From Vulcanimicrobiota bacterium (GTDB lineage: Bacteria; Vulcanimicrobiota; Vulcanimicrobiia; Vulcanimicrobiales; Vulcanimicrobiaceae), in the NCBI GenBank assembly GCA_003167055.1, contig PMUE01000036.1, forward strand, positions 1 through 8,545: a stretch of DNA of 8,545 nt. The letters run 5' to 3'. The position numbers and the translations under genes were made by a program. Position 1 is the first letter of the stretch. Every line of letters starts with the position of its first letter. The notes under the pieces were generated by a model. The model made no database searches and was not told the DNA's origin. It was given only the letters and a program-made list of their open reading frames with translations. This document shows, piece by piece, positions 1-5,951 of this stretch.

Positions 1-822
1 CACACGCTGCTCGGCCGTCGGCGCAAACGCCGCATCACCGAGCGGTGCGTACGAGCGGGTGTGGGCCGGCTCGACCTCGCGCTCCTCGATTGCGCGGGCC
101 TTGACGGCACGCGCGATCACCGCATTGGAAAATCCGGCGAGCAGCGCGTCAGCGCGCGGTACGCCGGGCTGCTCGCGCACGAACGTGACGAGCGCTTGGG
201 CCTTGATGCCTTTAATCGCCGCATCGCCGGGATAGAGCACGCGCACGCGGTACGCCGTCGTCTTGGGCTGCACGAATCGCCGCTCGCGCCGCAGTTCGCC
301 GCTGCGCACGATCGCTTGCACGTAGCGCAACAGCGCGCTACGGTCACCCGCACGCCGCGCATCCGGATGGCGCAGCAACGTTTCCAGCGCAAAGCCGTCG
401 CCGAGTTCTTCCCAAATCAAGCGCACCAAGCGCGCCGGCACCGATGCGTAGCGCTGCGGATTCGCTTGGGCGACGGTCCGCACGAAGCTGTCGATCGTAC
501 GCGGCAGCGCGCCCGCAAGCACGACCGCCGAGAGCGCCTCACCGAGCGTGCAGATGTAATATTCGCCAACGAAGCGCGCGAGATGCAGCCCCTCTTCATC
601 GAACGCGCGCGGCACCTCGAGCCGTTCGAGCACCGCCTTGCGTTTGGGATCGGGCGATGCATCATATGGGGCAGTGACGACATAGGCCAGCACCTCGCGA
701 CTACCGAGCGGCGCGCGCACCACGTCGCCGATCCGCAGCTCGAAGCCGTCGGCGGCGTACGTAAGCGGCAGATCGAACCGCGACGATCGGATCGTCGCGA
801 GCGCATCGATGACGCGCGGCAC
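1..822 (-). CDS. priA: Primosomal protein N' (PriA), N-terminal part; runs off the left edge
   Basis: PriA is a 3'-to-5' superfamily 2 helicase that reloads the replisome at stalled forks. The frame is open without a stop from 822 to base 1, giving 274 residues. Residues 1-100 match the 3'-DNA-binding domain: an opening MPRVIDALATI, then FELRIGDVVRAPLGSREVLA (about 28-47), then the hallmark FVGEYYICTLGEALSAVVL (84-102) that aligns with the PriA 'DYY..PLGE' region. The following 150 residues fit the winged-helix linker. The last visible segment, AFAPTAEQ (265-272), is where the helicase core normally begins (compare 'LTPEQ'). Walker motifs and zinc cysteines lie outside the window. The GTG start at 822 is chosen because it sits 5 nt after the aroB stop and gives the usual PriA N-terminus; no strong Shine-Dalgarno is visible, so coupling to aroB is likely. 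Identity is confident, the exact start less so. Confidence 0.9.
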   Translation of the reverse strand, partial: MPRVIDALATIRSSRFDLPLTYAADGFELRIGDVVRAPLGSREVLAYVVTAPYDASPDPKRKAVLERLEVPRAFDEEGLHLARFVGEYYICTLGEALSAVVLAGALPRTIDSFVRTVAQANPQRYASVPARLVRLIWEELGDGFALETLLRHPDARRAGDRSALLRYVQAIVRSGELRRERRFVQPKTTAYRVRVLYPGDAAIKGIKAQALVTFVREQPGVPRADALLAGFSNAVIARAVKARAIEEREVEPAHTRSYAPLGDAAFAPTAEQRV

Positions 823-827
823 GCGGA

Positions 828-1931
828 TTATCCGGTGGATTCGGGCTGGCGGCGCAGTTGCGCGAGTACAGCGCGCACGAGGCGTTCGGGCACTTCGACG
901 CCGTACTCCACGTCGCCGATAGTGCGCGGGAGCACGAATCGCAGCTTGCCGGCACGCTTCTTCTTGTCGCTCTGCATTGCGGCGAGCGCGTCTTCCACGC
1001 GCACCGATGTCCGCAGCGGCATGCCCAGGAGCGCAATCGTGGCCAGCACGCGGAAGTGTTCTTCTTCTGAATAGCGGCCGGTTCGCAGTGCGAGCAGCCC
1101 CGCTGCCCGCAAGCCGAGCGCAACCCCGGCACCGTGCGTGATGCGATATCCGCTCGCCGTTTCGAGCGCATGGCCGAAGGTATGTCCGAGATTGAGCAGT
1201 TGGCGGATTCCCGCTTCCTGCCGATCGTCCGCGACGATCATCGTCTTGACTTTGATTGCCTCGGCCACAATCTCGAGCCACGGCCAACGCCAAAACGCGT
1301 GCGGCGCGAGCGTCTCAATCGATTCGAACAGCTCGTGCCCTTCGATGATTCCGGCTTTGACGATTTCAGCCAGACCTTCGCGAATCTGCCGGTATGGCAA
1401 TGTTTGTAGTGCGGCCGTCTGCGCAAACACCGCCACCGGATCGGTAAACGTCCCGACCATGTTTTTCCCAGCGCGCACGTCGACGCCGGTCTTGCCGCCG
1501 ACCGCGGCATCGACCATTGCCACCAGCGTGGTCGCGACGTGCAGGTAGGGCACACCGCGCATGTACGTGCTTGCGCAAAAGCCGAAGAGATCGCTTGCGA
1601 CACCGCCGCCGCCGCCGACGATCAGCGCGTCGCGCGCCGCGCCGGCGGCCAAGAGCGCGTCCTGCACTTTTTCCACGGTCGTGAGGCGCTTGCGCGCTTC
1701 ACCGAGCGGAACCGGAAGCACGCCGAGTGCGCCGGGGAAACGGCCGATATCTCGCGCGAGCCGCGCGACGTCAGGCTGCGCGTCGGTCAGTACGATAAAG
1801 CGCTGCCCGCGGTGTTCGAGAAACGTCGCCAACGCCGGACGCGTATCGTCACCGATGCAGATCGGATAGCGCAGATCGGTGTTGACGATAACGTCCGCGG
1901 TTAAAACTCGATCTTCTTCTTGTGCAACCAC
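828..1931 (-). CDS. aroB: 3-dehydroquinate synthase (AroB)
   Basis: Converts DAHP to 3-dehydroquinate, step 2 of the shikimate pathway, using NAD+ and a divalent metal; cytosolic. At 367 residues it has the family length. Visible motifs are the NAD-binding GGGGG (106-110) with DLFGF, YMRG (123-126), DAAVGGKTGV (141-150), GKNMVG (155-160), GLAEIVKAG (186-194) and LNLGHTFGHALE (247-258). By family alignment the metal ligands are E189, H250 and H266. The frequent HGEAV motif reads HGAGV and PTTLL reads ATTLV; such variants occur in the family and do not suggest inactivity. The DKKKRAGKLRFVLP segment (322-335) is also typical. The GTG start at 1931 lies 31 nt inside aroK. No ATG, GTG or TTG occurs nearer the position where AroB proteins usually begin (around residue 12), so this start is by elimination. 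It is followed after 5 nt by priA. Confidence 0.97.
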   Translation of the reverse strand: MVAQEEDRVLTADVIVNTDLRYPICIGDDTRPALATFLEHRGQRFIVLTDAQPDVARLARDIGRFPGALGVLPVPLGEARKRLTTVEKVQDALLAAGAARDALIVGGGGGVASDLFGFCASTYMRGVPYLHVATTLVAMVDAAVGGKTGVDVRAGKNMVGTFTDPVAVFAQTAALQTLPYRQIREGLAEIVKAGIIEGHELFESIETLAPHAFWRWPWLEIVAEAIKVKTMIVADDRQEAGIRQLLNLGHTFGHALETASGYRITHGAGVALGLRAAGLLALRTGRYSEEEHFRVLATIALLGMPLRTSVRVEDALAAMQSDKKKRAGKLRFVLPRTIGDVEYGVEVPERLVRAVLAQLRRQPESTG

Positions 1932-2425
1932 TCGACAATCGTGTCCACGACTTGAGCTGTGCTCATGCCGTCGGCTTCCACAACGAAATCCGCATGCGCG
2001 TACTGCGGCATTCGTTTGATATAGAGTGACTTGATACGCGCAAGGGTTGGGGTGGGGCCGAGCAGCGGCCGCACGTTGCGGCTGTTGCGCAGCCGCTCGA
2101 GCACAAGCTCGGGCGATACTTTAATGAAGACGCGATAGGCGCGCTTCTTGAGCAGCTTGGCGGAGGGCTCAAAACTCAGCACACCGCCCCCGCAGGCAAC
2201 GACACCTGGTTCGCCGTCGCTGACCACATGCGCCAGCGCATCGTGCTCGTAGTTCCGAAACGCGGTCTCGCCTTCGTTATAGAAAATGTCGGAGATCGGG
2301 CCGTGCTGCTGGACGATCAAATCGTCGGTGTCGAAAAACGCGCATTTGAGTTTGCGCGCAAGGCGCTTGCCGATGGTTGATTTCCCCGAGGCCATGAATC
2401 CGACAAGCGCGATGTGCTGTTTCAA
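1901..2425 (-). CDS. aroK: Shikimate kinase (AroK)
   Basis: Phosphorylates the 3-hydroxyl of shikimate with ATP, step 5 of the pathway; cytosolic monomer of the P-loop kinase fold. At 174 residues it is family-sized and complete. The Walker A loop is GFMASGKST (9-17). The shikimate-binding residues are visible as DTDD (32-35), R57 in GETAFR and the GGG at 79-81. The lid arginine is in RPLL (R119), and R138 in the YIKRMPQY stretch matches the C-terminal adenine/phosphate-contact arginine region. The start is TTG at 2425, overlapping the aroC stop as TTGA and preceded by a strong AAGGAGG, which decides the start. The 3' end overlaps aroB by 31 nt; the terminal HKKKIEF is encoded where the aroB N-terminus is read in another frame. 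Confidence 0.97.
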   Translation of the reverse strand: MKQHIALVGFMASGKSTIGKRLARKLKCAFFDTDDLIVQQHGPISDIFYNEGETAFRNYEHDALAHVVSDGEPGVVACGGGVLSFEPSAKLLKKRAYRVFIKVSPELVLERLRNSRNVRPLLGPTPTLARIKSLYIKRMPQYAHADFVVEADGMSTAQVVDTIVEWLHKKKIEF

Positions 2426-3585
2426 ACGCCCTCCTTGGCCGGCGTAAACAGCGCCCCCGCCGCCTCATTTGCGCGGCGCAAATTGTCGAGTGTCTCTTCG
2501 ATCGAATCGCCGCCGTACTTCTCGAGCACCGGCGCGACCAGCGCGAGACGTACCATCGCTTCGCCAACAATGCCCGCAGCAGGCACGACGCACACGTCGC
2601 TGCGCACGATCGTCGCCGGCGCATCGGTCTGCTCGTGCAGGTTCACCGATGGTAAGGCCTTCATCAATGTTGGAATCGGCTTGACCGAGACGCGCAACAC
2701 AATCGGCTGGCCGTTGCTCATGCCGCCTTCGATCCCGCCCGCGCGATTGCTGGCGCGCACGACGCCGCCATCTTCTAAAGCGAAGTTGTCGTGGGCTTGC
2801 GAGCCGGGACGCGCGGCGACGTCGGCGCCGAGCCCGACTTCCACCGCTTTGACCGTTTGCATCCCCATCAGCGCGCCGGCCAAGACGCCGTCGAGCCGTT
2901 GCGCGGGTTGGCGATTGCTCCCGATCCCGACCGGCACGCCGTCGACGCGGACGACGAAGACGCCGCCCAGCGTATCGCCCGCGGCCTTCGCGGCATCGAT
3001 GGCGGCGATCATCTTCGCTTCAGTGGCTTGGTCGGGATTGCGCACGTCGCTCGCCTCGACGTCGTCTTGCGAAAACGCTTCGAGCTCGGGCGACACGACG
3101 TCGCCGATGCGATGGACGTAGCTGCGCGTCGTAATGCCGAGCGCTTCGAGGAACTGCGCGCAGATCGCGCCGAGGCAGACGCGCATCGCGGTTTCGCGCG
3201 CGCTCGCCCGCTCGAGCACATTGCGCAGATCGCGTTGGCGATACTTGAGCGCGCCGGCGTAATCGGCATGGCCGGGACGCGGATTGGTCAGTGGTTTGCC
3301 GGCGCCGGTGATCGGATCCATCAGCCCGCGGACGTTTTCGTAGTCGCGATTGCGCACCAGCACCGCAACCGGCGAGCCGAGCGTTTCGCTGCCACGCACG
3401 CCGGCCAAGAATTCGACCTCGTCGCGCTCGATTTTCATGCGTCCGCCGCGCCCGTAGCCGCCTTGACGGCGCGCCAGGGTTTGGTTGATTCGTTCGACAT
3501 CGAGCCGGAGATGCGCGGGCAGCCCGTCGAGGATACCGACGAGCGCCGGTCCGTGGGATTCGCCCGCTGTGAGGTAGCGGAACAC
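2422..3585 (-). CDS. aroC: Chorismate synthase (AroC)
   Basis: Converts 5-enolpyruvylshikimate-3-phosphate to chorismate, step 7 of the shikimate route, using reduced FMN. The 387 residues cover the whole family. Visible motifs are GESHG (8-12, catalytic H11), RRQGGYGRGGRMKIE (39-53), NPRPGHADY (101-109, catalytic H106), RASARETAMR (126-135), NRAGGIEGGMSNG (280-292) and SDVCVVPAAGIVGEAMV (329-345, catalytic D330 corresponding to E. coli D339). The GTG start at 3585 places GESHG at the usual distance from the N-terminus. Only a weak purine stretch (GAGCAGGC) precedes it. It is the first gene of the aroC-aroK-aroB-priA run and is divergent from the PfpI/DJ-1 gene across a 60-nt gap in which no convincing promoter was found. 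Confidence 0.98.
   Translation of the reverse strand: MFRYLTAGESHGPALVGILDGLPAHLRLDVERINQTLARRQGGYGRGGRMKIERDEVEFLAGVRGSETLGSPVAVLVRNRDYENVRGLMDPITGAGKPLTNPRPGHADYAGALKYRQRDLRNVLERASARETAMRVCLGAICAQFLEALGITTRSYVHRIGDVVSPELEAFSQDDVEASDVRNPDQATEAKMIAAIDAAKAAGDTLGGVFVVRVDGVPVGIGSNRQPAQRLDGVLAGALMGMQTVKAVEVGLGADVAARPGSQAHDNFALEDGGVVRASNRAGGIEGGMSNGQPIVLRVSVKPIPTLMKALPSVNLHEQTDAPATIVRSDVCVVPAAGIVGEAMVRLALVAPVLEKYGGDSIEETLDNLRRANEAAGALFTPAKEGV
2430..2436 (-). promoter_or_regulatory. Strong Shine-Dalgarno for aroK (TTG start)
   Basis: On the minus strand AAGGAGG lies 4 nt before a TTG codon (2425-2423) that overlaps the aroC TGA stop as TTGA. The SD is inside the last aroC codons, so ribosomes finishing aroC can reinitiate on aroK. 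It fixes TTG as the aroK start. Confidence 0.8.
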
Positions 3586-3645
3586 GCCTGCTCACTTGGC
3601 GCCGCGTGCAGCCCGAGCCTGCGAAATGGGTACCATTAGGGCACT

Positions 3646-4224
3646 ATGGCTATGCTGCAAGAACTCGCCGGGCTGCGCGTCGCGATCCTGGTCGAGGACG
3701 CGTTCGAACAAGTCGAAATGACCGGACCGCGCGATGCGCTCATCGACGCGGGCGCGCAAACGGTGCTCATTTCACCCCACGGCGATACCGTGCAGGGCTG
3801 GAACGGCCACACGCCCGCCGACACGTTTGACGTTGAGATGAAGCTGTCGGAGGCGCACTCGGGCGACTTTAACGCGCTCCTGCTGCCCGGCGGCGTGATG
3901 AACGCCGACGCGCTGCGCATGAATTCGCAAGCGGTCGAATTCGTCCGCGCCTTCGCGGATGAAGCCAAACCGATCGCCGCGATCTGCCACGCGCCCTGGA
4001 TGCTGGTCGAAGCCCGCATCGTGCGCGATCGCAATTTGACCTCGTGGCCGTCGCTGCAGACCGACGTGCGCAATGCCGGCGGCAATTGGCTCGATCGCAT
4101 GGTAGTGGAGGACGGCATGGTCGTCACCAGCCGCAAACCTGATGATATTCCGGCCTTCAACGTAGCCGCGATCGCGGTCTTTGCGGCGGCTCGGCCGGTC
4201 TCCGCGCGGCCCCTCGAAAACTAA
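3646..4224 (+). CDS. PfpI/DJ-1 superfamily protein (YhbO-like)
   Basis: The 192-residue single-domain protein belongs to the PfpI branch of the DJ-1/class I amidotransferase-like superfamily. Members are described as cysteine proteases, deglycases or chaperones in stress protection, and the exact activity is disputed. Visible features are the N-terminal strand RVAILVEDAFEQVEM (11-25), whose E21 aligns with the glutamate next to the nucleophile; FNALLLPGGVMNAD (75-88); the nucleophile elbow PIAAICHAPWML (109-120) with C114 and H115; and a C-terminal VVEDGMVVTSRKPDDIPAF stretch typical of PfpI. ATG 3646 has AGGG 4 nt upstream; a second in-frame ATG at 3652 is possible. It is the only plus-strand gene here, diverging from aroC and converging on HU, so it is probably expressed alone. 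A catalytic Cys-His pair is seen; substrate unknown. Confidence 0.93.
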   Translation: MAMLQELAGLRVAILVEDAFEQVEMTGPRDALIDAGAQTVLISPHGDTVQGWNGHTPADTFDVEMKLSEAHSGDFNALLLPGGVMNADALRMNSQAVEFVRAFADEAKPIAAICHAPWMLVEARIVRDRNLTSWPSLQTDVRNAGGNWLDRMVVEDGMVVTSRKPDDIPAFNVAAIAVFAAARPVSARPLEN

Positions 4225-4228
4225 GGAG

Positions 4229-4258
4229 AAAAACGAAATGCCGCCCGATTGGGCGGCA
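4229..4258 (-). terminator. Rho-independent terminator of the HU gene
   Basis: On the minus strand a perfect 8-bp GC-rich stem, TGCCGCCC / GGGCGGCA with an AATC loop (4258-4239), is followed by the T-rich tail TTTCGTTTTT (4238-4229). It lies about 28 nt after the HU stop. Read on the plus strand the hairpin is preceded by A's and has no T-tract after it, so it should end HU transcription but is a poor terminator for the converging PfpI/DJ-1 gene. Confidence 0.88.
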
Positions 4259-4285
4259 CTTCGGGACTGCAAGCGCGCTTAGCGC

Positions 4286-4705
4286 CTAGCGGCCTTTTTT
4301 GCGGGCTGGGCTTTTCTTGGCAGCCGTTTTACGAGCCGGCGCCTTGCGGGCGGGAGCCTTTTTCGCCGTCGATTTCTTGGCCGTCGACTTCTTCGCCGAC
4401 GACTTCTTCGCGGCGCCGGAACCGCGCTTGGCGGTGCCGACGGCTTCCTTTAGCGTGCGCCCGGCAATGAATTTGAGCACGCGTTTGGCCGGGACTTTGA
4501 TCGGCTCGCCCGTCTTCGGGTTGCGCGCGATGCGAGCCGCGCGGTCCCGAACCTTGAACTGGCCGAAGGGGGTGAGTTGGACTTTATCGCCCGACTTGAG
4601 CACGTCGGTGATCTTCTCCAGCATCGCTTCAATCAGATCGACGACCTGGCGACGCGGGACTTCCATCTCTTCGGCGAGCTCACGAGCTAACTCGTTCTTG
4701 GTCAT
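4286..4705 (-). CDS. hup: HU-family DNA-binding protein with lysine-rich C-terminal tail
   Basis: Nucleoid-associated protein that binds and bends DNA as a dimer. Residues 1-90 are a complete HU core: the helical dimerisation part (MTKNELARELAEEM to DVLKSGDKVQL), then TPFGQFKV (45-52), and the beta-arm RNPKTGEPIKVPAKRVLKF (61-79) with the DNA-intercalating proline P63. Residues 91-139 form a low-complexity tail rich in Lys, Ala, Ser and Pro with repeated AKKS/TAKK and APARK units, resembling histone H1 and the tails of actinobacterial HupB. Such tails add non-specific DNA compaction and are acetylation targets in mycobacteria; the same role here is inferred. ATG 4705 has AAAGGA about 5 nt upstream. 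The gene appears monocistronic, with a possible promoter upstream and a clear terminator downstream. Confidence 0.96.
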   Translation of the reverse strand: MTKNELARELAEEMEVPRRQVVDLIEAMLEKITDVLKSGDKVQLTPFGQFKVRDRAARIARNPKTGEPIKVPAKRVLKFIAGRTLKEAVGTAKRGSGAAKKSSAKKSTAKKSTAKKAPARKAPARKTAAKKSPARKKGR

Positions 4706-4744
4706 ACTGTCCTTTCGGATTTGGCGCAGCTAATTGACCAGCGC

Positions 4745-4773
4745 ATTATCGAAAAACCCCCATTTTCCTTGCA
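4745..4773 (-). promoter_or_regulatory. Possible promoter of the HU gene
   Basis: On the minus strand GATAAT (4750-4745) matches the -10 consensus at five of six positions and would start transcription about 33 nt before the HU ATG. No good -35 exists at 16-18 nt; the closest hexamers (TGCAAG, CTGCAA) are weak. The spacer contains GGGGGTTTTTC. Support is the -10 alone and its position. Confidence 0.35.
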
Positions 4774-4788
4774 GGATTCGGCATTTTC
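4761..4788 (-). repeat. Pair of 7-bp direct repeats upstream of HU
   Basis: GAAAATG occurs twice on the minus strand (4788-4782 and 4767-4761) with a 21-bp period, two helical turns, on either side of the place where a -35 would lie. Direct repeats in phase on one DNA face can be a regulator site. A 7-bp AT-rich pair can also be chance. Confidence 0.3.
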
Positions 4789-4807
4789 GCATATGCTCGC
4801 GCGCCGG

Positions 4808-5539
4808 CTAATTTTTCACTGGGGCCGGCGTTGGAACGTTCACGCTTACCCAGATATCGCCAGCGGACTTACTGATCTTGTATTCCGCCACGGATCTGAC
4901 GAATACGCGCGCGTCGGTTAGTACGCCGATTGCCGCGCCGCTTGGCTCAGATTTGCTCCGGACGTAGTGCGAGCCGCAAAAGGTTACCTGCTGTCCGGGA
5001 TCGGGAGCAGAAACAGCGGCTCTGCACCCGCCGGCGTCCGTCGTTCCGGTTTGGCCGTAGTAGACCCAGCCTTCCGGCGGAGGCGACGGATTCGCAACGC
5101 TAATGATCGCTGCCGTTGCCGGATTCGGTGTTCCGCTAGTGGTAAATTGTTTGCTCCAATCGGCATCGACATACTGTCTTGCGTCCGCGTCGGATTTAAG
5201 AAATGCGACAAGTGCGGCGTGTACGCTCGGAGATTTACTCGATGTACCGATCATTACGAGCGCGCGCTTTTGCGATTCGTCGTTCGCCATTTGAGACAGC
5301 GCGGCAAATGCAAGACCGGCAGTGCTGTCATCTCTAAAATCAGCGGAGAGGTCTCGAACCGCCGCGGCGAAATTTTGCTGGTATTGGTCGATGGCGACCT
5401 GCTTCGCTGAGGTCGTACTCTCGTGGTAACCCCAAATTGCGACCGCGGCGCTAATCACTGCCGGCACGACAACCGTAGCGACAGGCTGAAACCACCACGG
5501 TGGTGACTTGGGCGCGAGTGGCGGAACCGGGATTGCCAC
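4808..5539 (-). CDS. Single-pass membrane protein with SH3-like C-terminal region, unknown function
   Basis: I do not recognise a named family. The 243 residues divide into a short Pro-rich N-terminus (1-17), one hydrophobic segment (about 18-37), a predicted helical region (40-125) and a C-terminal part. The C-terminal part carries GWVYYGQTGTTDAGGC (157-172), VTFCGSHYVRSK (185-196), GAAIGVLTDARVFVRSV (201-217) and GDIWVSVNV (227-235). That order of 'GW.Y.G', 'VRS', 'IGVL...V.V' and a final W..V strand resembles bacterial SH3-like domains; this is inference. C172 and C188 could form a disulfide, which would fit a C-terminus outside the cytoplasm, although no charge bias strong enough to prove topology is seen. 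The GTG start at 5539 is 2 nt after the stop of the preceding gene, so it is the last gene of a three-gene operon. No terminator was found between it and HU. Confidence 0.75.
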   Translation of the reverse strand: MAIPVPPLAPKSPPWWFQPVATVVVPAVISAAVAIWGYHESTTSAKQVAIDQYQQNFAAAVRDLSADFRDDSTAGLAFAALSQMANDESQKRALVMIGTSSKSPSVHAALVAFLKSDADARQYVDADWSKQFTTSGTPNPATAAIISVANPSPPPEGWVYYGQTGTTDAGGCRAAVSAPDPGQQVTFCGSHYVRSKSEPSGAAIGVLTDARVFVRSVAEYKISKSAGDIWVSVNVPTPAPVKN

Positions 5540-5541
5540 GG

Positions 5542-5940
5542 CTACGTCGCCGCTCCGCTTAGACCCTGTGCGGCTGCCAGGATCGCCGTCGCCGCGCCGC
5601 CGGAAGCTATTTGCGCAAGAGCCAGACCGGCGTTAACCACCCCCGTGAGATTACCCCAGTTGGTCGCGGCGTTTTGCAACTGCGTTATATAGGTATTCGC
5701 TTGGCTTAACGCACCTTTGAGCTGCTGGTACGCAGCATCCGCGTCAGCAAAATCGGCGGTCATTGCGGCGGCTGAGAAGTTATTGGCGTACGCGGCTGCG
5801 TTCGCCATCCACGCAGCCAATTGATTTGCGTCGTAACCCGTGTCGTTCTGCCGCGTGTTCGCATAAGTGCTGAGCGCTTGCGCAAACGCGGTCCATTGCG
5901 CTCCGACGTCGGCGTACTGCTGCGGTGCGAGAATGGGCAT
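5542..5940 (-). CDS. Small Ala-rich helical protein, unknown function
   Basis: Not recognised. The 132-residue product has no cysteine, is very rich in Ala, Gln and Asn, and looks all-helical up to about residue 95 (for example QWTAFAQALSTYAN and ADADAAYQQLKGALSQ). A Gly/Ala-rich hydrophobic stretch follows (100-131, VVNAGLALAQIASGGAATAI within it). That tail could be a weak membrane-inserting or amphipathic segment; it lacks the charge pattern of a signal peptide and there is none at the N-terminus. The size and helical character recall small secreted helical proteins, but no WXG motif is present. The ATG at 5940 has a strong SD, AGGAGGT. The gene sits 9 nt after the lipoprotein stop and 2 nt before the membrane protein start, so it is very likely co-expressed with both. 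Confidence 0.75.
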   Translation of the reverse strand: MPILAPQQYADVGAQWTAFAQALSTYANTRQNDTGYDANQLAAWMANAAAYANNFSAAAMTADFADADAAYQQLKGALSQANTYITQLQNAATNWGNLTGVVNAGLALAQIASGGAATAILAAAQGLSGAAT

Positions 5941-5944
5941 CAGG

Positions 5945-5951
5945 ACCTCCT
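5945..5951 (-). promoter_or_regulatory. Strong Shine-Dalgarno overlapping the upstream stop codon
   Basis: AGGAGGT (5951-5945, minus) stands 4 nt before ATG 5940. It shares bases with the TAG stop of the lipoprotein gene (5952-5950), giving TAGGAGGT. This is the best SD in the cassette and suggests that the small helical protein is made in more copies than its neighbours. Confidence 0.75.

Noticed and set aside
61..1074. Long plus-strand open frame of 337 codons
   Set aside because: It lies opposite priA and aroB, whose minus-strand products match known families. High GC leaves few stops on the opposite strand, and its Arg/Ala-rich translation has no recognisable motif.
2791..3639. Plus-strand open frame of 282 codons, and another at 2414-3121
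   Set aside because: Both are antisense to aroC, which is unambiguous, and have the same Arg/Ala-rich shadow composition.
3586..3645. Divergent promoters between aroC and the PfpI/DJ-1 gene
   Set aside because: The 60-nt gap was read on both strands; TACCAT and CATAGT are weak -10 matches with no -35 at a workable distance.
3636..4160. Minus-strand open frame of 174 codons opposite the PfpI/DJ-1 gene
   Set aside because: The plus-strand frame carries the PfpI motifs and Cys-His pair; the opposite frame has no family features.
4734..4750. TTGACC on the plus strand as a -35 element
   Set aside because: There is no -10 at 16-18 nt and no plus-strand gene downstream.
5542..5940. WXG100/ESAT-6-like secreted protein
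   Set aside because: The size and helices are suggestive, but there is no WXG turn (only NWGN) and no secretion-system ATPase in the window.
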